Assembly (NCBI RefSeq): GCF_001042475.2
Contig: NZ_LECW02000004.1
Span: forward strand, 186,001 to 250,000
From: Bacillus glycinifermentans
GTDB lineage: Bacteria > Bacillota > Bacilli > Bacillales > Bacillaceae
Direction of reading: 5' to 3'
DNA: 64,000 nt
Shown here in pieces: positions 35,614 through 46,753 of this stretch. Within the stretch, counting starts at the first letter, position 1; the number at the start of each line of letters is the position of its first letter. The translations under genes were made by a program, and so were the position numbers. The notes below the pieces were generated by a model. It ran no database searches. It was not told where the DNA came from and saw only the letters and a list, made by a program, of their open reading frames with translations.

Positions 35614-36516
35614 ATGAACAAAAGGAAAGCCATGCTGATTTACAACGGCAATGCCGGACAAAAAAACATCAAAAAAACGCTCGGCACAGCCGTTCCGATC
35701 CTTTCCGAATACATAGATGAGCTGATCATCAACCCGACGAGGCAAAAGGGAGATGCTTTCCGCTTATGCCGGCACATCGGAGAAGGCGTTGACGAATTAT
35801 ATATTTTAGGCGGGGACGGCACAGTCCACGAATGCATAAACGGCATCAGCCCGCTTCAGACGAAACCCGCAATCGGGATATTGCCCGGCGGAACCTGCAA
35901 CGATTTTTCAAGAACGCTTAAGATTCCGCAAAACATCGAAAAAGCGGCCGAAGCGCTAGTACACGGAGACAAAGCCTCCGTAGACGTGCTGAAAGCAAAT
36001 GATCATTATTGTTTAAATTTTTGGGGCGTGGGCTTTATTACAGAGGCTTCAAGCCACATCAATCAAACCGAAAAGGCGCTCCTCGGAAGAATCAGCTATT
36101 TTACGAGCGCATTGCGGACGATCCCGAAGCTCAAGCCTTTCCCCTACAAACTGACCATCGACGGAGCGGAACTGACAGATGAAGCTGTGATGGTGTTGGT
36201 GCTGAACGGACAGTTTATCGGGACGAACCGTCTGCCCCTCCCCAAAGCCACAGCTTCTGACGGAAAAGCGGATGTACTCGTTTGCCGGAATACCAGCCTC
36301 TCGGCATTAAAGGAACTTCTCTCCATGGATCAGCCTGAATGGGAAACCTTCGAAGGAGAGCTGTCTTATTTTCAGGGAAAAACGATCAAAGTGGAAACTG
36401 CTGAAGAAATGGACGCCGATACAGACGGTGAAATTTATTCTAAGGCGCCGGCGGCCATCAACGTGCTGAACGGACACCTCCGCATGCTCGTGCCGGGCGT
36501 CAACAGAAAAAGCTGA
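35614..36516 (+). CDS. bmrU: Diacylglycerol/lipid kinase family protein BmrU
   Basis: 300 residues from ATG 35614 (AGGTGAG upstream; the 35515 start lacks a site). NAD-kinase-like catalytic domain with [24 protein letters not shown] near 65 (nucleotide loop) and [13 protein letters not shown] near 90, then a beta-sandwich domain ending [11 protein letters not shown]. The YegS/BmrU family phosphorylates lipids; the B. subtilis essential relative is DgkB. In B. subtilis bmrU is followed by bmr and bmrR; here a terminator and bkdB follow instead. Confidence 0.92.
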   Translation: MNKRKAMLIYNGNAGQKNIKKTLGTAVPILSEYIDELIINPTRQKGDAFRLCRHIGEGVDELYILGGDGTVHECINGISPLQTKPAIGILPGGTCNDFSRTLKIPQNIEKAAEALVHGDKASVDVLKANDHYCLNFWGVGFITEASSHINQTEKALLGRISYFTSALRTIPKLKPFPYKLTIDGAELTDEAVMVLVLNGQFIGTNRLPLPKATASDGKADVLVCRNTSLSALKELLSMDQPEWETFEGELSYFQGKTIKVETAEEMDADTDGEIYSKAPAAINVLNGHLRMLVPGVNRKS

Positions 36517-36538
36517 CCGGAAAGGCCAGCTTTTTTTA
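36508..36538. terminator. Terminator between bmrU and bkdB
   Basis: AAGCTGaCC / GGcCAGCTT stem with a long T run on the plus strand; overlaps the bmrU stop codon. Confidence 0.75.
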
Positions 36539-36541
36539 TAT

Positions 36542-37807
36542 TCAATAAACAGATGTATTTGCATCGATGTGTTCAAGGATGTCTTTCACGCGGGCAAGGA
36601 ATCTTCCGCAAATAAGACCGTCAAGCACTCTATGGTCAAGCGATAAGCATAAATTGACCATATCCCTGACGGCGATCATACCGTGGTCCATCACAACGGG
36701 ACGCTTGACGATCGATTCCACCTGCAAAATCGCCGCCTGCGGATGATTGATGATGCCCATCGACTGGACAGAGCCGAATGAGCCCGTATTGTTAACGGTA
36801 AACGTTCCGCCGGTCATATCATCGCTCGTCAGCTTGCCGCTCCGCACCTTATGGGCCAAATCGGCGATTTCTCTTGCAATTCCTTTAATCGTTTTTTCAT
36901 CGGCATGCTTAATAACCGGCACATACAATGCATCTTCCGTCGCCACGGCAATCGAGATGTTGATGTCCTTTTTCTGAATGATTTTATCGCCGGCCCACAT
37001 GCTGTTCATTTGCGGGAATTCTTTCAGCGCTTGGGCAACCGCTTTGACGAAGAAAGCAAAAAAGGTCAAATTGAAGCCTTCTTTCTTTTTAAATTCGTCT
37101 TTGATGTGATTGCGGTAGCTGACAAGGTTTGTGACGTCGACTTCCATCATCGTCCAGGCATGAGGGATTTCATGCTTGCTTCTGACCATATTGGAAGCAA
37201 TCGCATTGCGGATGCCTGTGACAGGTATTTCAATGTCGCCGGCCGCCGTTTCCGGCGCCTTCGTTTCAGCAGCTTTCGGCGCGCGGGCCGGAGCCGTTTT
37301 CTGCGGTTCTGCCGGCTGTTTTTCCGCTGCCGCGCCTTGAACCGGAATGCCGCCGGATGCAATGATGCGCTGGATGTCCTTGCGGGTGATCCGCCCGCCG
37401 GCTCCGGTTCCTTCCACTTGGTCCAAATCGATGTTATGCTCACCGGCCAGGCGCAAAACCGCCGGTGAATAGCGCTTTTTGTTCGGCGCGTCTTGCGTCT
37501 CTGCTTTTGGCAGTTCCTCCGCTTTATGTTCCTCTGTATCTGAAGAGGTTTCCGGCTTTGATCCTTCATTTGTTTCGACGTTGCAAATGACATCACCGAC
37601 CTGCAAGGTCTCTCCTTCTTCTGCAACAAGCTCTTTGATCGTCCCCGTAAACGAGGAAGGCACTTCAGCGTTGACTTTGTCCGTCATAACTTCGGCGATC
37701 GGGTCATATTTGTTGACGCGATCCCCGACGCTGACAAGCCATTTGCTGATCGTTCCCTCGGTTACGCTCTCTCCGAGCTTGGGCATTGTCATCTGTTCCA
37801 CTGCCAT
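36542..37807 (-). CDS. bkdB: Branched-chain 2-keto-acid dehydrogenase E2 (dihydrolipoyl acyltransferase)
   Basis: 421 residues. The lipoyl domain is at residues 1-78 with the lipoylated Lys in VMTDKVNAEVPSS near 44. A flexible Pro/Ala/Glu linker follows, then a subunit-binding domain SPAVLRLAGEHNIDL...RITRKDI (115-150), a second Ala-rich linker, and the catalytic domain with HRVLDG near 392. It transfers the acyl group to CoA. Last gene of the operon. Ribosome site AAGGAGG. Confidence 0.96.
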   Translation of the reverse strand: MAVEQMTMPKLGESVTEGTISKWLVSVGDRVNKYDPIAEVMTDKVNAEVPSSFTGTIKELVAEEGETLQVGDVICNVETNEGSKPETSSDTEEHKAEELPKAETQDAPNKKRYSPAVLRLAGEHNIDLDQVEGTGAGGRITRKDIQRIIASGGIPVQGAAAEKQPAEPQKTAPARAPKAAETKAPETAAGDIEIPVTGIRNAIASNMVRSKHEIPHAWTMMEVDVTNLVSYRNHIKDEFKKKEGFNLTFFAFFVKAVAQALKEFPQMNSMWAGDKIIQKKDINISIAVATEDALYVPVIKHADEKTIKGIAREIADLAHKVRSGKLTSDDMTGGTFTVNNTGSFGSVQSMGIINHPQAAILQVESIVKRPVVMDHGMIAVRDMVNLCLSLDHRVLDGLICGRFLARVKDILEHIDANTSVY

Positions 37808-37831
37808 ACGATTGTCCTCCTTATCGTGTTT

Positions 37832-38815
37832 TTAAAACTCTGCGAGTTCTCTCATCGCCGCTTCTGCTTTTTCCGGATTGACCATAAAATATTTTTCCAT
37901 CGCCGGCGCATACGGCATTGCCGGTACATCAGGCCCTGCCAGCCGCTTGATCGGCGCATCCAGATCAAAGAGGCAATGCTCGGAAATGATCGCGGCGACT
38001 TCGCTCATCACGCTGCCTTCCTTCGTATCTTCAGTCATAAGGAGCACCTTGCCCGTTTTGGAAGCTGCTTCAATGATCGCTTCCTTATCGAGCGGATATA
38101 CCGTTCTTAAATCGAGAATATGAGCGGAAATTCCGTCCTTCGCAAGCCGTTCAGCCGCCTGAAGGGCAAAGTGAACGCACAATCCGTAGGTAATGACAGT
38201 GATGTCTTCGCCTTCCCGTTTGACGTCAGCTTTGCCGATCGGCAGGACGTAATCGTCATTCGGCACCTCGCCTTTTATGAGGCGGTAGGCTCTTTTATGC
38301 TCAAAAAACAGCACTGGATCCTCATCGCGAATGGCCGCTTTTAAGAGCCCTTTTACATCATAAGGGGTAGATGGCATGACGATTTTCAGACCAGGCTGAT
38401 TGGCGAACACGGCCTCAACGGACTGGGAATGGTACAGCGCTCCGTGAATGCCTCCGCCGTACGGCGCCCTGATGACGATCGGACAGTTCCAGTCATTATT
38501 CGACCTGTAGCGGATTTTTGCCGCTTCCGAAATAATTTGGTTGACAGCGGGCATGATAAAATCAGCAAACTGCATTTCCGCTACCGGTCTCATGCCATAC
38601 ATGGCGGCACCGATTCCGACTCCGGCAATCGCCGATTCGGCGAGCGGCGTGTCCATGACCCGCTCTTCCCCAAACTGATCATAAAGGCCGGCTGTCGCTT
38701 TGAAGACTCCGCCTTTTTTTCCGACGTCCTCGCCGAGAATAAAGACGCGCGGGTCTTTTTCCATTTCCTCTTTTAAAGCCAATGTAACAGCATCTATATA
38801 CGACATTACAGGCAT
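37832..38815 (-). CDS. bkdAB: Branched-chain 2-keto-acid dehydrogenase E1 beta
   Basis: 327 residues. Forms the thiamine-diphosphate E1 heterotetramer with BkdAA. Typical stretches: FILGEDVGKKGGVFKATAGL near 25, DTPLAESAIAGVGIGAAMYG near 55, PYGGGIHGALYHSQS near 117, LDLRTVYPLDKEAI near 240. It follows bkdAA by 12 bases and precedes bkdB by 24, with a GGGAGG ribosome site. Confidence 0.96.
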   Translation of the reverse strand: MPVMSYIDAVTLALKEEMEKDPRVFILGEDVGKKGGVFKATAGLYDQFGEERVMDTPLAESAIAGVGIGAAMYGMRPVAEMQFADFIMPAVNQIISEAAKIRYRSNNDWNCPIVIRAPYGGGIHGALYHSQSVEAVFANQPGLKIVMPSTPYDVKGLLKAAIRDEDPVLFFEHKRAYRLIKGEVPNDDYVLPIGKADVKREGEDITVITYGLCVHFALQAAERLAKDGISAHILDLRTVYPLDKEAIIEAASKTGKVLLMTEDTKEGSVMSEVAAIISEHCLFDLDAPIKRLAGPDVPAMPYAPAMEKYFMVNPEKAEAAMRELAEF

Positions 38816-38827
38816 TGGTTTTCCTCC

Positions 38828-39820
38828 CTACTCCGCATAAACATGCCGCAGCGCCTCTTCAGGATCGGCATACGGAGCATGTTCAGCATAATCTGTTGCT
38901 TCATTGACGATATTCGCAATCTCGTCTGCTATCGCTTTTTCTGACTCTTCGGTAAGAAGTCCGGCTTCTGTTAAATACTGCGCGTATGTTATGATCGGAT
39001 CCTTTTTCTTCGCTTCGGCCACTTCTTCCTGGCCTCTGTAGCTTCTGTCGTCATCATCGCTGGAGTGAGGGGTCAGCCGGTATGAAATCGTTTCGATCAA
39101 TGTCGGGCCTTCGCCTCTTCCAGCCCGTTCCCGCGCTTCTTTGACCACCTTATACACTTCGAGCGGGTCGTTTCCGTCAACCGTAATCCCGGGCATTCCA
39201 TAGCCTACGGCACGGTCGGAAATCTTCTCGCAGGCGACCTGCTTTTCGTACGGAACGGAAATAGCGTATTTATTGTTCTCGCACATGAAAATGACAGGAA
39301 GCTTATGAACCGCGGCAAAGTTTGCCCCTTCATGAAAATCGCCCTGATTTGAAGAGCCTTCGCCAAATGTCACAAATGTAGCGATATTCTTGTTGTCCAG
39401 CCTTCCCGCGAGAGCGACGCCGACGGCGTGCGGAACTTGTGTCGTCACCGGCGAAGAGCCCGTGACGATCCGGATTTTCTTTTGCCCGAAGTGGCTGGGC
39501 ATTTGTTTTCCTCCAGAGTTTGGATCTTCCGCTTTCGCGAAAGCGGAAAGCATTAAATCCTTTGCCGTCATTCCAAACGCGAGCACGACGCCCATGTCTC
39601 TGTAATAAGGCAAAACATAGTCATTGTCCCGGTCTAAAGCGAAAGCCGCGCCGACTTGGGCCGCTTCCTGACCTTGGCAAGAGATCACGAAAGGGATTTT
39701 GCCTGATCTGTTCAACAGCCACATCCGCTCGTCGAGCTTTCTTGCCAAAAGCATGGTTTTGTACATATCGATTGCTTGTTCATCTGTTAACCCCACTGCT
39801 TCGTGACGATTATTGCTCAT
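38828..39820 (-). CDS. bkdAA: Branched-chain 2-keto-acid dehydrogenase E1 alpha
   Basis: 330 residues from ATG 39820 (AAGGAGTG upstream), the B. subtilis length; the 39964 start would run back into lpdV. Thiamine-diphosphate motif GEGSSNQGDFHEG...ENN near 170-205, and a loop with Ser in RLTPHSSDDDDRSYR near 272, corresponding to the regulatory phosphorylation loop of mitochondrial E1 alpha. Decarboxylates branched 2-keto acids from Val, Leu and Ile; products prime iso/anteiso fatty acids. Confidence 0.96.
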   Translation of the reverse strand: MSNNRHEAVGLTDEQAIDMYKTMLLARKLDERMWLLNRSGKIPFVISCQGQEAAQVGAAFALDRDNDYVLPYYRDMGVVLAFGMTAKDLMLSAFAKAEDPNSGGKQMPSHFGQKKIRIVTGSSPVTTQVPHAVGVALAGRLDNKNIATFVTFGEGSSNQGDFHEGANFAAVHKLPVIFMCENNKYAISVPYEKQVACEKISDRAVGYGMPGITVDGNDPLEVYKVVKEARERAGRGEGPTLIETISYRLTPHSSDDDDRSYRGQEEVAEAKKKDPIITYAQYLTEAGLLTEESEKAIADEIANIVNEATDYAEHAPYADPEEALRHVYAE

Positions 39821-39842
39821 TTTTTTCACTCCTTTATGCTTT

Positions 39843-41264
39843 TTAAAAATGAATCGCTTTTCCATCAACCGCAAGGGCGGCTTCTCCGATGGCTTCAGAA
39901 AGCGTCGGATGCGGATGGATCGTCTGGCCGATTTCCCACGGCGTCGCATCAAGCACTTTTGCAAGCCCCGCTTCGGAAATCATGTCCGTCACATGCGGGC
40001 CGATCATATGGATCCCTAAAATATCATCCGTATCCTTGTCAGCGACGATTTTTACGAAGCCTTCCGTTTCTCCGTAAACGAGCGCTTTTCCGATCGCCTG
40101 AAACGGGAATTTGCCGACTTTCATATTACGTCCCTCAGCCTTCGCTTCTTCTTCCGTTAAACCGACCGACGCCGCTTCAGGACTAGAGTAAATGCATTTT
40201 GAAACAAGAGAGTAATCCATCTGATGAGGCTCTTCGCCGGCGATATGTTCGACAGCGGTTATGCCTTCATGGGAAGCGACATGGGCAAGCTGCAAACCGC
40301 CGATGACATCGCCGATCGCATATATATGGGACTCTTTCGTCTGATACATGTTGTTTGTCGAGATAAAGCCGTTTTTGACTTCAATGTCCGTATTTTCAAG
40401 GCCGATTCCTTCGATATTGGCCTGCCGGCCGACTGAAATGAGCATTTTTTCAGCGGAAAGCGCAAGTGTTTCACCGTCTTTTTCGGCTTGAATGCTGATT
40501 CCCTCTCCCTTTTCGAGGCTGTCAGGCAGCACTTTTGCTCCCGTGATGATCTTGATGCCTTTTTTCGTCAGGCGGGTTTGCATTTCTTTTGATATGTCGG
40601 CGTCCTCGGTCGGCAAAATCCGCTCCGCGTATTCAATGACCGTGACGTCAACGCCGAAGTCGTTGAGCATGGAAGCCCACTCGATGCCGATGACACCGCC
40701 GCCGACAATCACGATGGACGCCGGCAGCTTCTCGAGTTCAAGGGCTTCGTCAGAAGAGAGGACGCGTTCACCGTCCGGCTCGAGTCCTGGAAGCGGGCGC
40801 GGCCTTGAACCGGTGGCAATGATGACGTTTTTCGGAACGAGCATTTCGTTTTCGCCCCCGTTTGCCATCTCAACCGACACTGTTCCCGGCATCGGGGAAA
40901 AGATCGACGGTCCGAGAATCCGTCCGATTCCTTCGTATACATCGATTTTTCCTTTTTTCATCAGATGCTTCACACCGTTGTAGAGCTGGTCGACAATCTT
41001 TTGCTTCCGGCTTTGAACCCGGGAAAATTGAAGGTTAACTTCGGGAATCATCACCCCGAATTCTTCCGCTTTTTTCGCGGTTCGGTAAACCTCTGCACTT
41101 CTCAAGAGCGCCTTGGACGGAATGCAGCCTTTGTGAAGGCATGTGCCGCCAAGCTTTTGTTTTTCGACAACCGCTGTTTTCAATCCGAGCTGTGAAGCTC
41201 TGATTGCGGCTACATATCCGCCCGTTCCGCCTCCGAGAATCACGAGATCATATTCTGTTGCCAT
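39843..41264 (-). CDS. lpdV: Dihydrolipoyl dehydrogenase E3 of the branched-chain complex
   Basis: 473 residues. FAD loop [15 protein letters not shown] near 10, redox-active disulfide [13 protein letters not shown] near 40, NAD loop [14 protein letters not shown] near 180, [15 protein letters not shown] near 315, and C-terminal [10 protein letters not shown] with the catalytic His-Glu pair. Reoxidises lipoamide on BkdB. Its start overlaps the end of buk by 17 bases. It has no N-terminal lipoyl domain. Confidence 0.96.
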   Translation of the reverse strand: MATEYDLVILGGGTGGYVAAIRASQLGLKTAVVEKQKLGGTCLHKGCIPSKALLRSAEVYRTAKKAEEFGVMIPEVNLQFSRVQSRKQKIVDQLYNGVKHLMKKGKIDVYEGIGRILGPSIFSPMPGTVSVEMANGGENEMLVPKNVIIATGSRPRPLPGLEPDGERVLSSDEALELEKLPASIVIVGGGVIGIEWASMLNDFGVDVTVIEYAERILPTEDADISKEMQTRLTKKGIKIITGAKVLPDSLEKGEGISIQAEKDGETLALSAEKMLISVGRQANIEGIGLENTDIEVKNGFISTNNMYQTKESHIYAIGDVIGGLQLAHVASHEGITAVEHIAGEEPHQMDYSLVSKCIYSSPEAASVGLTEEEAKAEGRNMKVGKFPFQAIGKALVYGETEGFVKIVADKDTDDILGIHMIGPHVTDMISEAGLAKVLDATPWEIGQTIHPHPTLSEAIGEAALAVDGKAIHF

Positions 41265-42360
41265 GACTTTCCCTCCTCTGGTTCGGATACTCTTTCGCTT
41301 CTTCTTCCCCGTTTAGCACCCGAAAAGCGCCTTCGGCCAGAGCTTGAAGCTCGTTTTCGCCGGGGTAAACGACGACATCCGAAATCCAGTCTATGTATTT
41401 TCTGATCGAGGAAACAAATGTTTTTCCGTAAGCCAGTCCGCCCGTCAGAATGATAACGTCTACTTCCCCTTTTAATACCGCGCTGGCCGCACCGATTTCC
41501 TTCGCAATTTGATACGCCATCGCTTCATAGATAAGCGCCGCTTTTTGGTCGCCTTCCTGAATCATTTTTTCGACTTTCACAGCGTCGGTCGTGCCGAGAT
41601 AGCCGGAAAGCCCCCCGCCGCCGACGAGCATTTTCATCAGCTCATCCCGCGTATATTCACCGGAAAAGCACAAATCGATAAGGTCACCGGCCGGAATGGT
41701 GCCGGCCCGCTCAGGACTGAGCGGACCTTCTCCGTGAAGGCCGTTGTTGACGTCGATGACCCGACCATGGCAATGGACGCCGATCGTAATGCCGCCTCCC
41801 ATGTGCGTAATGATCATTTTCATATCTTCATAGCGCTTGCCAAACTGCCAAGCCGCTTTTCGGGCAACCGCTTTTTGGTTGAGGGCATGAAAGATGCTCC
41901 TTCTTTCAATAAGCGGAGTGCCGGAAATTTTAGCGACATCCGACATTTCATCGACGACAACGGGATCGACGATAAAAGCCGGAATATTAAGGCCGTCGGC
42001 TATTTCCCTGGCGATGATCCCTCCGAGATTTGAGGCGTGCTCGCCGGCATAGCCGTTTTTTAAATCCTTGATCATCGCATCATTCACTTCGTATGTTCCG
42101 CCTTCGATCGGCCGGAGCAGGCCGCCCCTTGCGCATACGGCATTCAGCTTCGAAATATTGATGCCCTGTTCGTGCAGCGTTTCTAAAACGGCCTGTTTTC
42201 TGAATGAATATTGGTCAGAAATCGTCTCATACTGCTTCAGCTTTGCCTCGTCATGGCGGATTGATTTTTCAAAAATGGAACGGTCATCGTGAAAAACGCC
42301 GATCTTTGTAGATGTTGATCCCGGGTTAATGACGAGAATACGTTTTTCCTGTGCCTGCAT
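41248..42360 (-). CDS. buk: Butyrate (branched-chain fatty acid) kinase
   Basis: 370 residues of the acetate/butyrate kinase fold. N-terminal phosphate loop [13 protein letters not shown] near 11, TRHD-like arginine region near 80, [24 protein letters not shown] near 180, and [13 protein letters not shown] near 312. Makes ATP from acyl-phosphate in the pathway Bcd-Bkd-Ptb-Buk. Lies 36 bases after bcd and overlaps lpdV. Confidence 0.95.
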   Translation of the reverse strand: MQAQEKRILVINPGSTSTKIGVFHDDRSIFEKSIRHDEAKLKQYETISDQYSFRKQAVLETLHEQGINISKLNAVCARGGLLRPIEGGTYEVNDAMIKDLKNGYAGEHASNLGGIIAREIADGLNIPAFIVDPVVVDEMSDVAKISGTPLIERRSIFHALNQKAVARKAAWQFGKRYEDMKMIITHMGGGITIGVHCHGRVIDVNNGLHGEGPLSPERAGTIPAGDLIDLCFSGEYTRDELMKMLVGGGGLSGYLGTTDAVKVEKMIQEGDQKAALIYEAMAYQIAKEIGAASAVLKGEVDVIILTGGLAYGKTFVSSIRKYIDWISDVVVYPGENELQALAEGAFRVLNGEEEAKEYPNQRRESHGNRI

Positions 42361-42396
42361 TTTATTTAAAACCTCCAGTGATAAGGGGTATTGATA

Positions 42397-43491
42397 TTAG
42401 CGCCTGCTTAAAATGTGCTGCCCGTTTTGCAAAAATTGGCTTCTTGAACGACGCATCCGCTCAATCCGCTCTTCGGCAAGCCGGTCTGCCGCTAAGTATG
42501 TTGGAATGCCGTCCCGTTTTGAAATATCAAGGACCCTTTCGATGTTTGCGTAAATTCCTTCGACTTTTTTGAGGGCACGCTCCGCATTGTAGCCGTAAAG
42601 CTCATCTGCGACGTTGATGACGCCGCCGGCATTGATGACATAATCCGGCGCATAGACGATGCCCATGTCGTGAATCAAATCGCCGTGGCGGGTTTCTTTC
42701 AGCTGATTGTTAGCCGCCCCCGCTATCACTTTTGCTTTGAGCTGCGGAATCGTATCATCGTTGATGGTCGCTCCAAGCGCGCATGGCGCATAGATATCGC
42801 AATCCTGTGAATAAATATCGTCAGGGTCGACGGCCCGGGCGCCAAAGTCAGCGACGGCCCGCTCAACCGCTTCTTTGTTAATGTCTGTCACGATCAGGCT
42901 TGCGCCTTCTTCATGAAGGTGGCGGCAAAGATTGTACGCCACATTTCCGACGCCTTGGACGGCAACGGTCTTGCCTTCAAGGGAATCCGTTCCGAACGCT
43001 TCCTTCGCCGCGGCTTTCATGCCCTTATACACACCGTACGCTGTGACTGGAGAAGGATTACCCGAAGAGCCGAAGGCAGGGGAAATTCCCGTTACAAAAT
43101 CCGTCTCATCATGAATGATATCCATGTCTTCAACGGTCGTCCCGACGTCTTCAGCGGTAATGTATCTGCCGTTCAACCCTTGAATGTAGCGGCCGAAGGC
43201 ACGGAACATTTCCTCATTTTTATCTTTGCGCGGATCTCCGATAATGACCGTTTTGCCTCCGCCGAGGTTCAATCCGGCAGCCGCGTTTTTGTAGGTCATC
43301 CCCCTTGCAAGGCGAAGCGCGTCTTCGATTGCGGCTTCTTCGCTATCGTATGTCCACATTCTCGTACCGCCCAAAGCCGGCCCGAGCGTCGTGTCGTGGA
43401 TCGCGATGATCGCTTTTAATCCGGATTCTTTATCCTGGCAAAACACCAATTGTTCATAATCGTACTGTTCCATATATCGAAATAGTTCCAT
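42397..43491 (-). CDS. bcd: Leucine dehydrogenase
   Basis: 364 residues. Deaminates Leu, Val and Ile to their 2-keto acids with NAD. Glutamate-dehydrogenase superfamily: [10 protein letters not shown] near 38, [17 protein letters not shown] near 70-86 with catalytic Lys, and the Rossmann loop [17 protein letters not shown] near 175. Start ATG four bases before the end of ptb spacing (3-base gap), so it is tightly coupled to ptb. Confidence 0.96.
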   Translation of the reverse strand: MELFRYMEQYDYEQLVFCQDKESGLKAIIAIHDTTLGPALGGTRMWTYDSEEAAIEDALRLARGMTYKNAAAGLNLGGGKTVIIGDPRKDKNEEMFRAFGRYIQGLNGRYITAEDVGTTVEDMDIIHDETDFVTGISPAFGSSGNPSPVTAYGVYKGMKAAAKEAFGTDSLEGKTVAVQGVGNVAYNLCRHLHEEGASLIVTDINKEAVERAVADFGARAVDPDDIYSQDCDIYAPCALGATINDDTIPQLKAKVIAGAANNQLKETRHGDLIHDMGIVYAPDYVINAGGVINVADELYGYNAERALKKVEGIYANIERVLDISKRDGIPTYLAADRLAEERIERMRRSRSQFLQNGQHILSRR

Positions 43492-43494
43492 GTC

Positions 43495-44406
43495 TTATTC
43501 CTCCTCTTGTCGTGCTTCAGACGTACAAAGCGCCAAAGCAATTGAATACAATTTGTTTTCGGCGGAATCGGCCCTGCTCGTTAAAGCGATGGGCGCTTTT
43601 GCACCTGCCAAAATAGCCCCCACTTTTGCACCTGCAAAATGAATCAGCGATTTGTAAAGCACATTGCCCGTTTCAATGGAAGGAACGAGCAGGATGTCAG
43701 CCTGGCCTGCCACGATTCCGGAAATGTTTTTGTGCCTGGCGGCAAGCTCGGAAATCGCATTGTCCAAAGCAAGGGGTCCATCGACGATGCAGTCTTTAAT
43801 TTGGCCCCGATGATTCATCTGCGTTAAAGCAGCCGCGTTTAATGTGGCTTCCATCGCGGGATTCACCGTTTCAACAGCGGCAAGGCAGGCGACTTTCGGC
43901 ATTTGTACACCGACCGCTCTCGCCACGCGAACCGCATTTTCTAAAATCTGTTTCAATTCTTCAAGCTTCGGATGGATGTTCATCGCCGCGTCTGTTACAC
44001 ATATCAGCCTGTCAAACCCTTCCACTTCAAATGCCGCGACATGCGACAGCACATGTGAGGAACGCAAGCCGTATTCCTTATTCAAAACGGCTTTCAGAAG
44101 AACTGCAGTCGGGACGTGTCCTTTCATCAGGACATCTGCATTGCCGCTCTTTACGGATTGGACCGCGATTTTCGCGGAAGCTTCCGGCGTTTCCGAATGG
44201 ATGATATCGACGTGCCGTTTTGGAATATCCAGCTCTTTCATCATATGCCTGATCTTTTCTCTGTGCCCGATCAGCAAAAACCTGGCAAATTGCTTGTCAA
44301 CCGCAAGTTTGACGGCTTGAAGCACTTCGTCATCTTCTGCATGTGCGACGGCAACTGTTTTATTTTCCAGTTCCGCCGCTTTTTGAAATAGTTGTGTCAG
44401 CTTCAT
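43495..44406 (-). CDS. ptb: Phosphate butyryltransferase
   Basis: 303 residues from ATG 44406 (AAGGTGG upstream; 44427 extends into the leader). Phosphotransacetylase/butyryltransferase family with VLMKGHVPTAVLLKAVL near 100, VLSHVAAFEVEGFDRLICVTDAAMNI-type core near 125-150, and VGAILAGAKAPIALTSRADSAE near the end. Converts branched acyl-CoA to acyl-phosphate. First gene of the bkd operon, about 40 bases from a perfect sigma-54 promoter. Confidence 0.95.
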   Translation of the reverse strand: MKLTQLFQKAAELENKTVAVAHAEDDEVLQAVKLAVDKQFARFLLIGHREKIRHMMKELDIPKRHVDIIHSETPEASAKIAVQSVKSGNADVLMKGHVPTAVLLKAVLNKEYGLRSSHVLSHVAAFEVEGFDRLICVTDAAMNIHPKLEELKQILENAVRVARAVGVQMPKVACLAAVETVNPAMEATLNAAALTQMNHRGQIKDCIVDGPLALDNAISELAARHKNISGIVAGQADILLVPSIETGNVLYKSLIHFAGAKVGAILAGAKAPIALTSRADSAENKLYSIALALCTSEARQEEE

Positions 44407-44445
44407 AGTACCCACCTTTCTAAGCAAACATCCGCACTCTTATTC

Positions 44446-44462
44446 ATGCAAGTTTCGTGCCA
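44446..44462 (-). promoter_or_regulatory. Sigma-54 (SigL) promoter of the bkd operon
   Basis: Minus strand TGGCACGAAACTTGCAT matches the -24/-12 consensus TGGCACnnnnnTTGCW exactly. It sits 40 bases upstream of the ptb start and directly after the activator gene bkdR. Confidence 0.95.
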
Positions 44463-44503
44463 GTCTGAAAAAAATGATCAGAATGGCGATCCCGCCTAAA
44501 ACC

Positions 44504-44519
44504 CTGCACAAGTTTGCAG
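44504..44519. promoter_or_regulatory. Possible BkdR upstream activating site
   Basis: The inverted repeat CTGCA / TGCAG with a 6-base spacer lies about 45 bases upstream of the -24 element, between bkdR and ptb. Position suits an enhancer site; no BkdR consensus was available to compare. Confidence 0.4.
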
Positions 44520-44532
44520 TGAGAGATGCAGG

Positions 44533-46602
44533 TTATTGCATGCTGTCTTTTGCAAGATGGTATTTATCCATTTTGTAATAAAGGTTCCGGATGCTGATGC
44601 CCAGCGCTTTTGCCGTTTTCGTTCGGTTGTATTGATGTTTTTCCAGCGTCTCTTTGATCACATGCGCCTCAAAACGCTCAACAGCATCCGAAAGCTTCTC
44701 GTTCTCGACTTCGGCAAAAGCCAGGCCGGTTTCGGCCTTTTTCCTCGGACTGTCCGCTTCGGGGAGATGTTCAAGGTCAATCCACTCCATCTGCGGCTTT
44801 AAAAAGATCATCGCCCGCTCGAGGACGTTTTCAAGCTCCCTGACATTTCCCGGCCATTTTCTTGCAGTCAGCGATTTAAGAGCTTTTTTCGTAAGCCCCT
44901 TTACATTGCGGCCGTATTCTTGATTGATCTTTCCGATCAAATGGCGGCTCAGGGCTTCAATATCCTCTTTTCTCTGCCTAAGCGGCGGAATCGAAATCGG
45001 ATAGCGATTGATGCGGTAGTATAAATCTTCGCGGAATCTCCCTTCGGCCAGCGCTTTTTCAATATTGACATTGGTCGCGGCAATAATTCTGACGTTCACG
45101 GGGATCGGCTTTGTCCCGCCGACCCTGACGATTTCTTTTTCCTGAAGAACGCGGAGCAGCTTCGCCTGCGTACTCGGAGACAGCTCGCCGATCTCGTCGA
45201 GAAAAATGCTTCCGTTATTGGCCTCTTCAAAAAACCCTTTTTTCCCGCCGCGCTTTGCGCCGGAAAAGGCGCCTTCTTCATAGCCGAACAGCTCTGATTC
45301 AAGCAAAGATTCCGAAATAGCCGCACAGTTTACCCGGACAAACTTATTATACTTTCGGTCACTTTCGTTATGTATCGCATGGGCGAAAAGCTCCTTCCCC
45401 GTTCCCGATTCACCCCTGAGCAAAATCGTGGCAGGCGTTTTCGCCCCCAACTTCGCCTGTTCAAGTGCCACAAGCATTTGCTCGCTGGACCCGATAATGT
45501 CGGCAAATGTGTATTTCGCTTCAAGCGTACGGATGATCTGGCGCGCCCTGTTCAATTCCTTCGTCAGCGACTGGATTTCGGACACGTCCTGTATGACGCC
45601 GACACTGCCTTTTAAAATCCCGTCGACGATAATCGGCGCAACGTTGACGATCACTTCTTTCTTATTCGGGCCGACCTTCATTCTGGCGCCTCTGACAGGC
45701 CGCCTTGTTTCGAGCACTTTCAAATGCATGCTTTCGCCTTCGGATATATCGGTATTGGCCGGCTTTCCGATTACCTCATCTTTTGTCAGACCGGTCATTT
45801 TTGTATACGCCCTGTTGATCATCATCCCGATTCCGTTCTCATCGACGACGGAAATCGCTTCATCAGACGACTGAATGATCGCTTCAAGCATCGTTCTGAC
45901 TTCCTTCAGGTTTGTCACTTCTTCGGCCAGTTCAACCGCGTCCGTAATATCTTTAAAAATGCTGAGCGCGCCTAACAGCGTTCCACCGTCATCAATAATC
46001 GGAATCCTAGTCGTTACGATCTGCCTGTTCGGCTTTAAAAACTGTTTTTGATTGTATTCCGGCTCTCTCGTGTTGAGAATGCGGGGAAGCTTCGTCGTCG
46101 GGATGACCTTTTGAATGTGCTGGCCGATCGCTTCCTCCCGTTTTGTACCTGTCATCTCCTCGGCCATTTTGTTAAACAGGATGATTTCTTCATTGATATC
46201 GATAAAAATCATGCCGTCATTCATCGAATTAAAAATCCGGTCGTGTTTGTATGTCTGTTCTTTCAGCATTTGGATCAGCTGCTGCTTTTCATTCATCAAT
46301 TGAGAAATGATATAAGCGAGCGAGCCCGGCACAACGATCGTCCTGTCCGGTTTTTTACGAACGAGCTGCTTCAACACGCCGGGATCTCCGGTCGTTTCAA
46401 TGATGATATCGATCTGCTGATCGATGTAAGGCAGCCAGTCCAAAGCCGTTTCAATACCGTTTTTTTCGGCAATGAACAGTCCCGGCGCTTTCGGATTTTT
46501 GTCGATGACGGCCGCGATATGCATCGTTTTCGTCTTCAGCAGCAACTCTAAGAGAGCACTTCCCCCTTTTCCAGCACCTACAATCAGTACTTTTTGCTTC
46601 AT
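44533..46602 (-). CDS. bkdR: Sigma-54-dependent activator BkdR
   Basis: 689 residues. Order of domains: an N-terminal Rossmann-like segment ([17 protein letters not shown]), two PAS domains (about 115-225 and 235-350), AAA+ core with Walker [16 protein letters not shown] near 395, the sigma-54 contact loop as [13 protein letters not shown], and a C-terminal Fis-type helix-turn-helix ([18 protein letters not shown]). GAFSGA in place of GAFTGA is a conservative change. Activates the adjacent sigma-54 promoter in response to branched-chain amino acids. Confidence 0.96.
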   Translation of the reverse strand: MKQKVLIVGAGKGGSALLELLLKTKTMHIAAVIDKNPKAPGLFIAEKNGIETALDWLPYIDQQIDIIIETTGDPGVLKQLVRKKPDRTIVVPGSLAYIISQLMNEKQQLIQMLKEQTYKHDRIFNSMNDGMIFIDINEEIILFNKMAEEMTGTKREEAIGQHIQKVIPTTKLPRILNTREPEYNQKQFLKPNRQIVTTRIPIIDDGGTLLGALSIFKDITDAVELAEEVTNLKEVRTMLEAIIQSSDEAISVVDENGIGMMINRAYTKMTGLTKDEVIGKPANTDISEGESMHLKVLETRRPVRGARMKVGPNKKEVIVNVAPIIVDGILKGSVGVIQDVSEIQSLTKELNRARQIIRTLEAKYTFADIIGSSEQMLVALEQAKLGAKTPATILLRGESGTGKELFAHAIHNESDRKYNKFVRVNCAAISESLLESELFGYEEGAFSGAKRGGKKGFFEEANNGSIFLDEIGELSPSTQAKLLRVLQEKEIVRVGGTKPIPVNVRIIAATNVNIEKALAEGRFREDLYYRINRYPISIPPLRQRKEDIEALSRHLIGKINQEYGRNVKGLTKKALKSLTARKWPGNVRELENVLERAMIFLKPQMEWIDLEHLPEADSPRKKAETGLAFAEVENEKLSDAVERFEAHVIKETLEKHQYNRTKTAKALGISIRNLYYKMDKYHLAKDSMQ

Positions 46603-46753
46603 CCCTTTACCCCTTTGTATGAAAAATTTTGCACACTTAAACGTTCTCTTGCAACAATTTGCACAACACCTATGTTATCACGTTTTCCTTTCTTGACAAA
46701 CTTTTTTTTCAAATAGACAATAAAGGAAAATGATTGGTAAGGGGATTAGGTGT

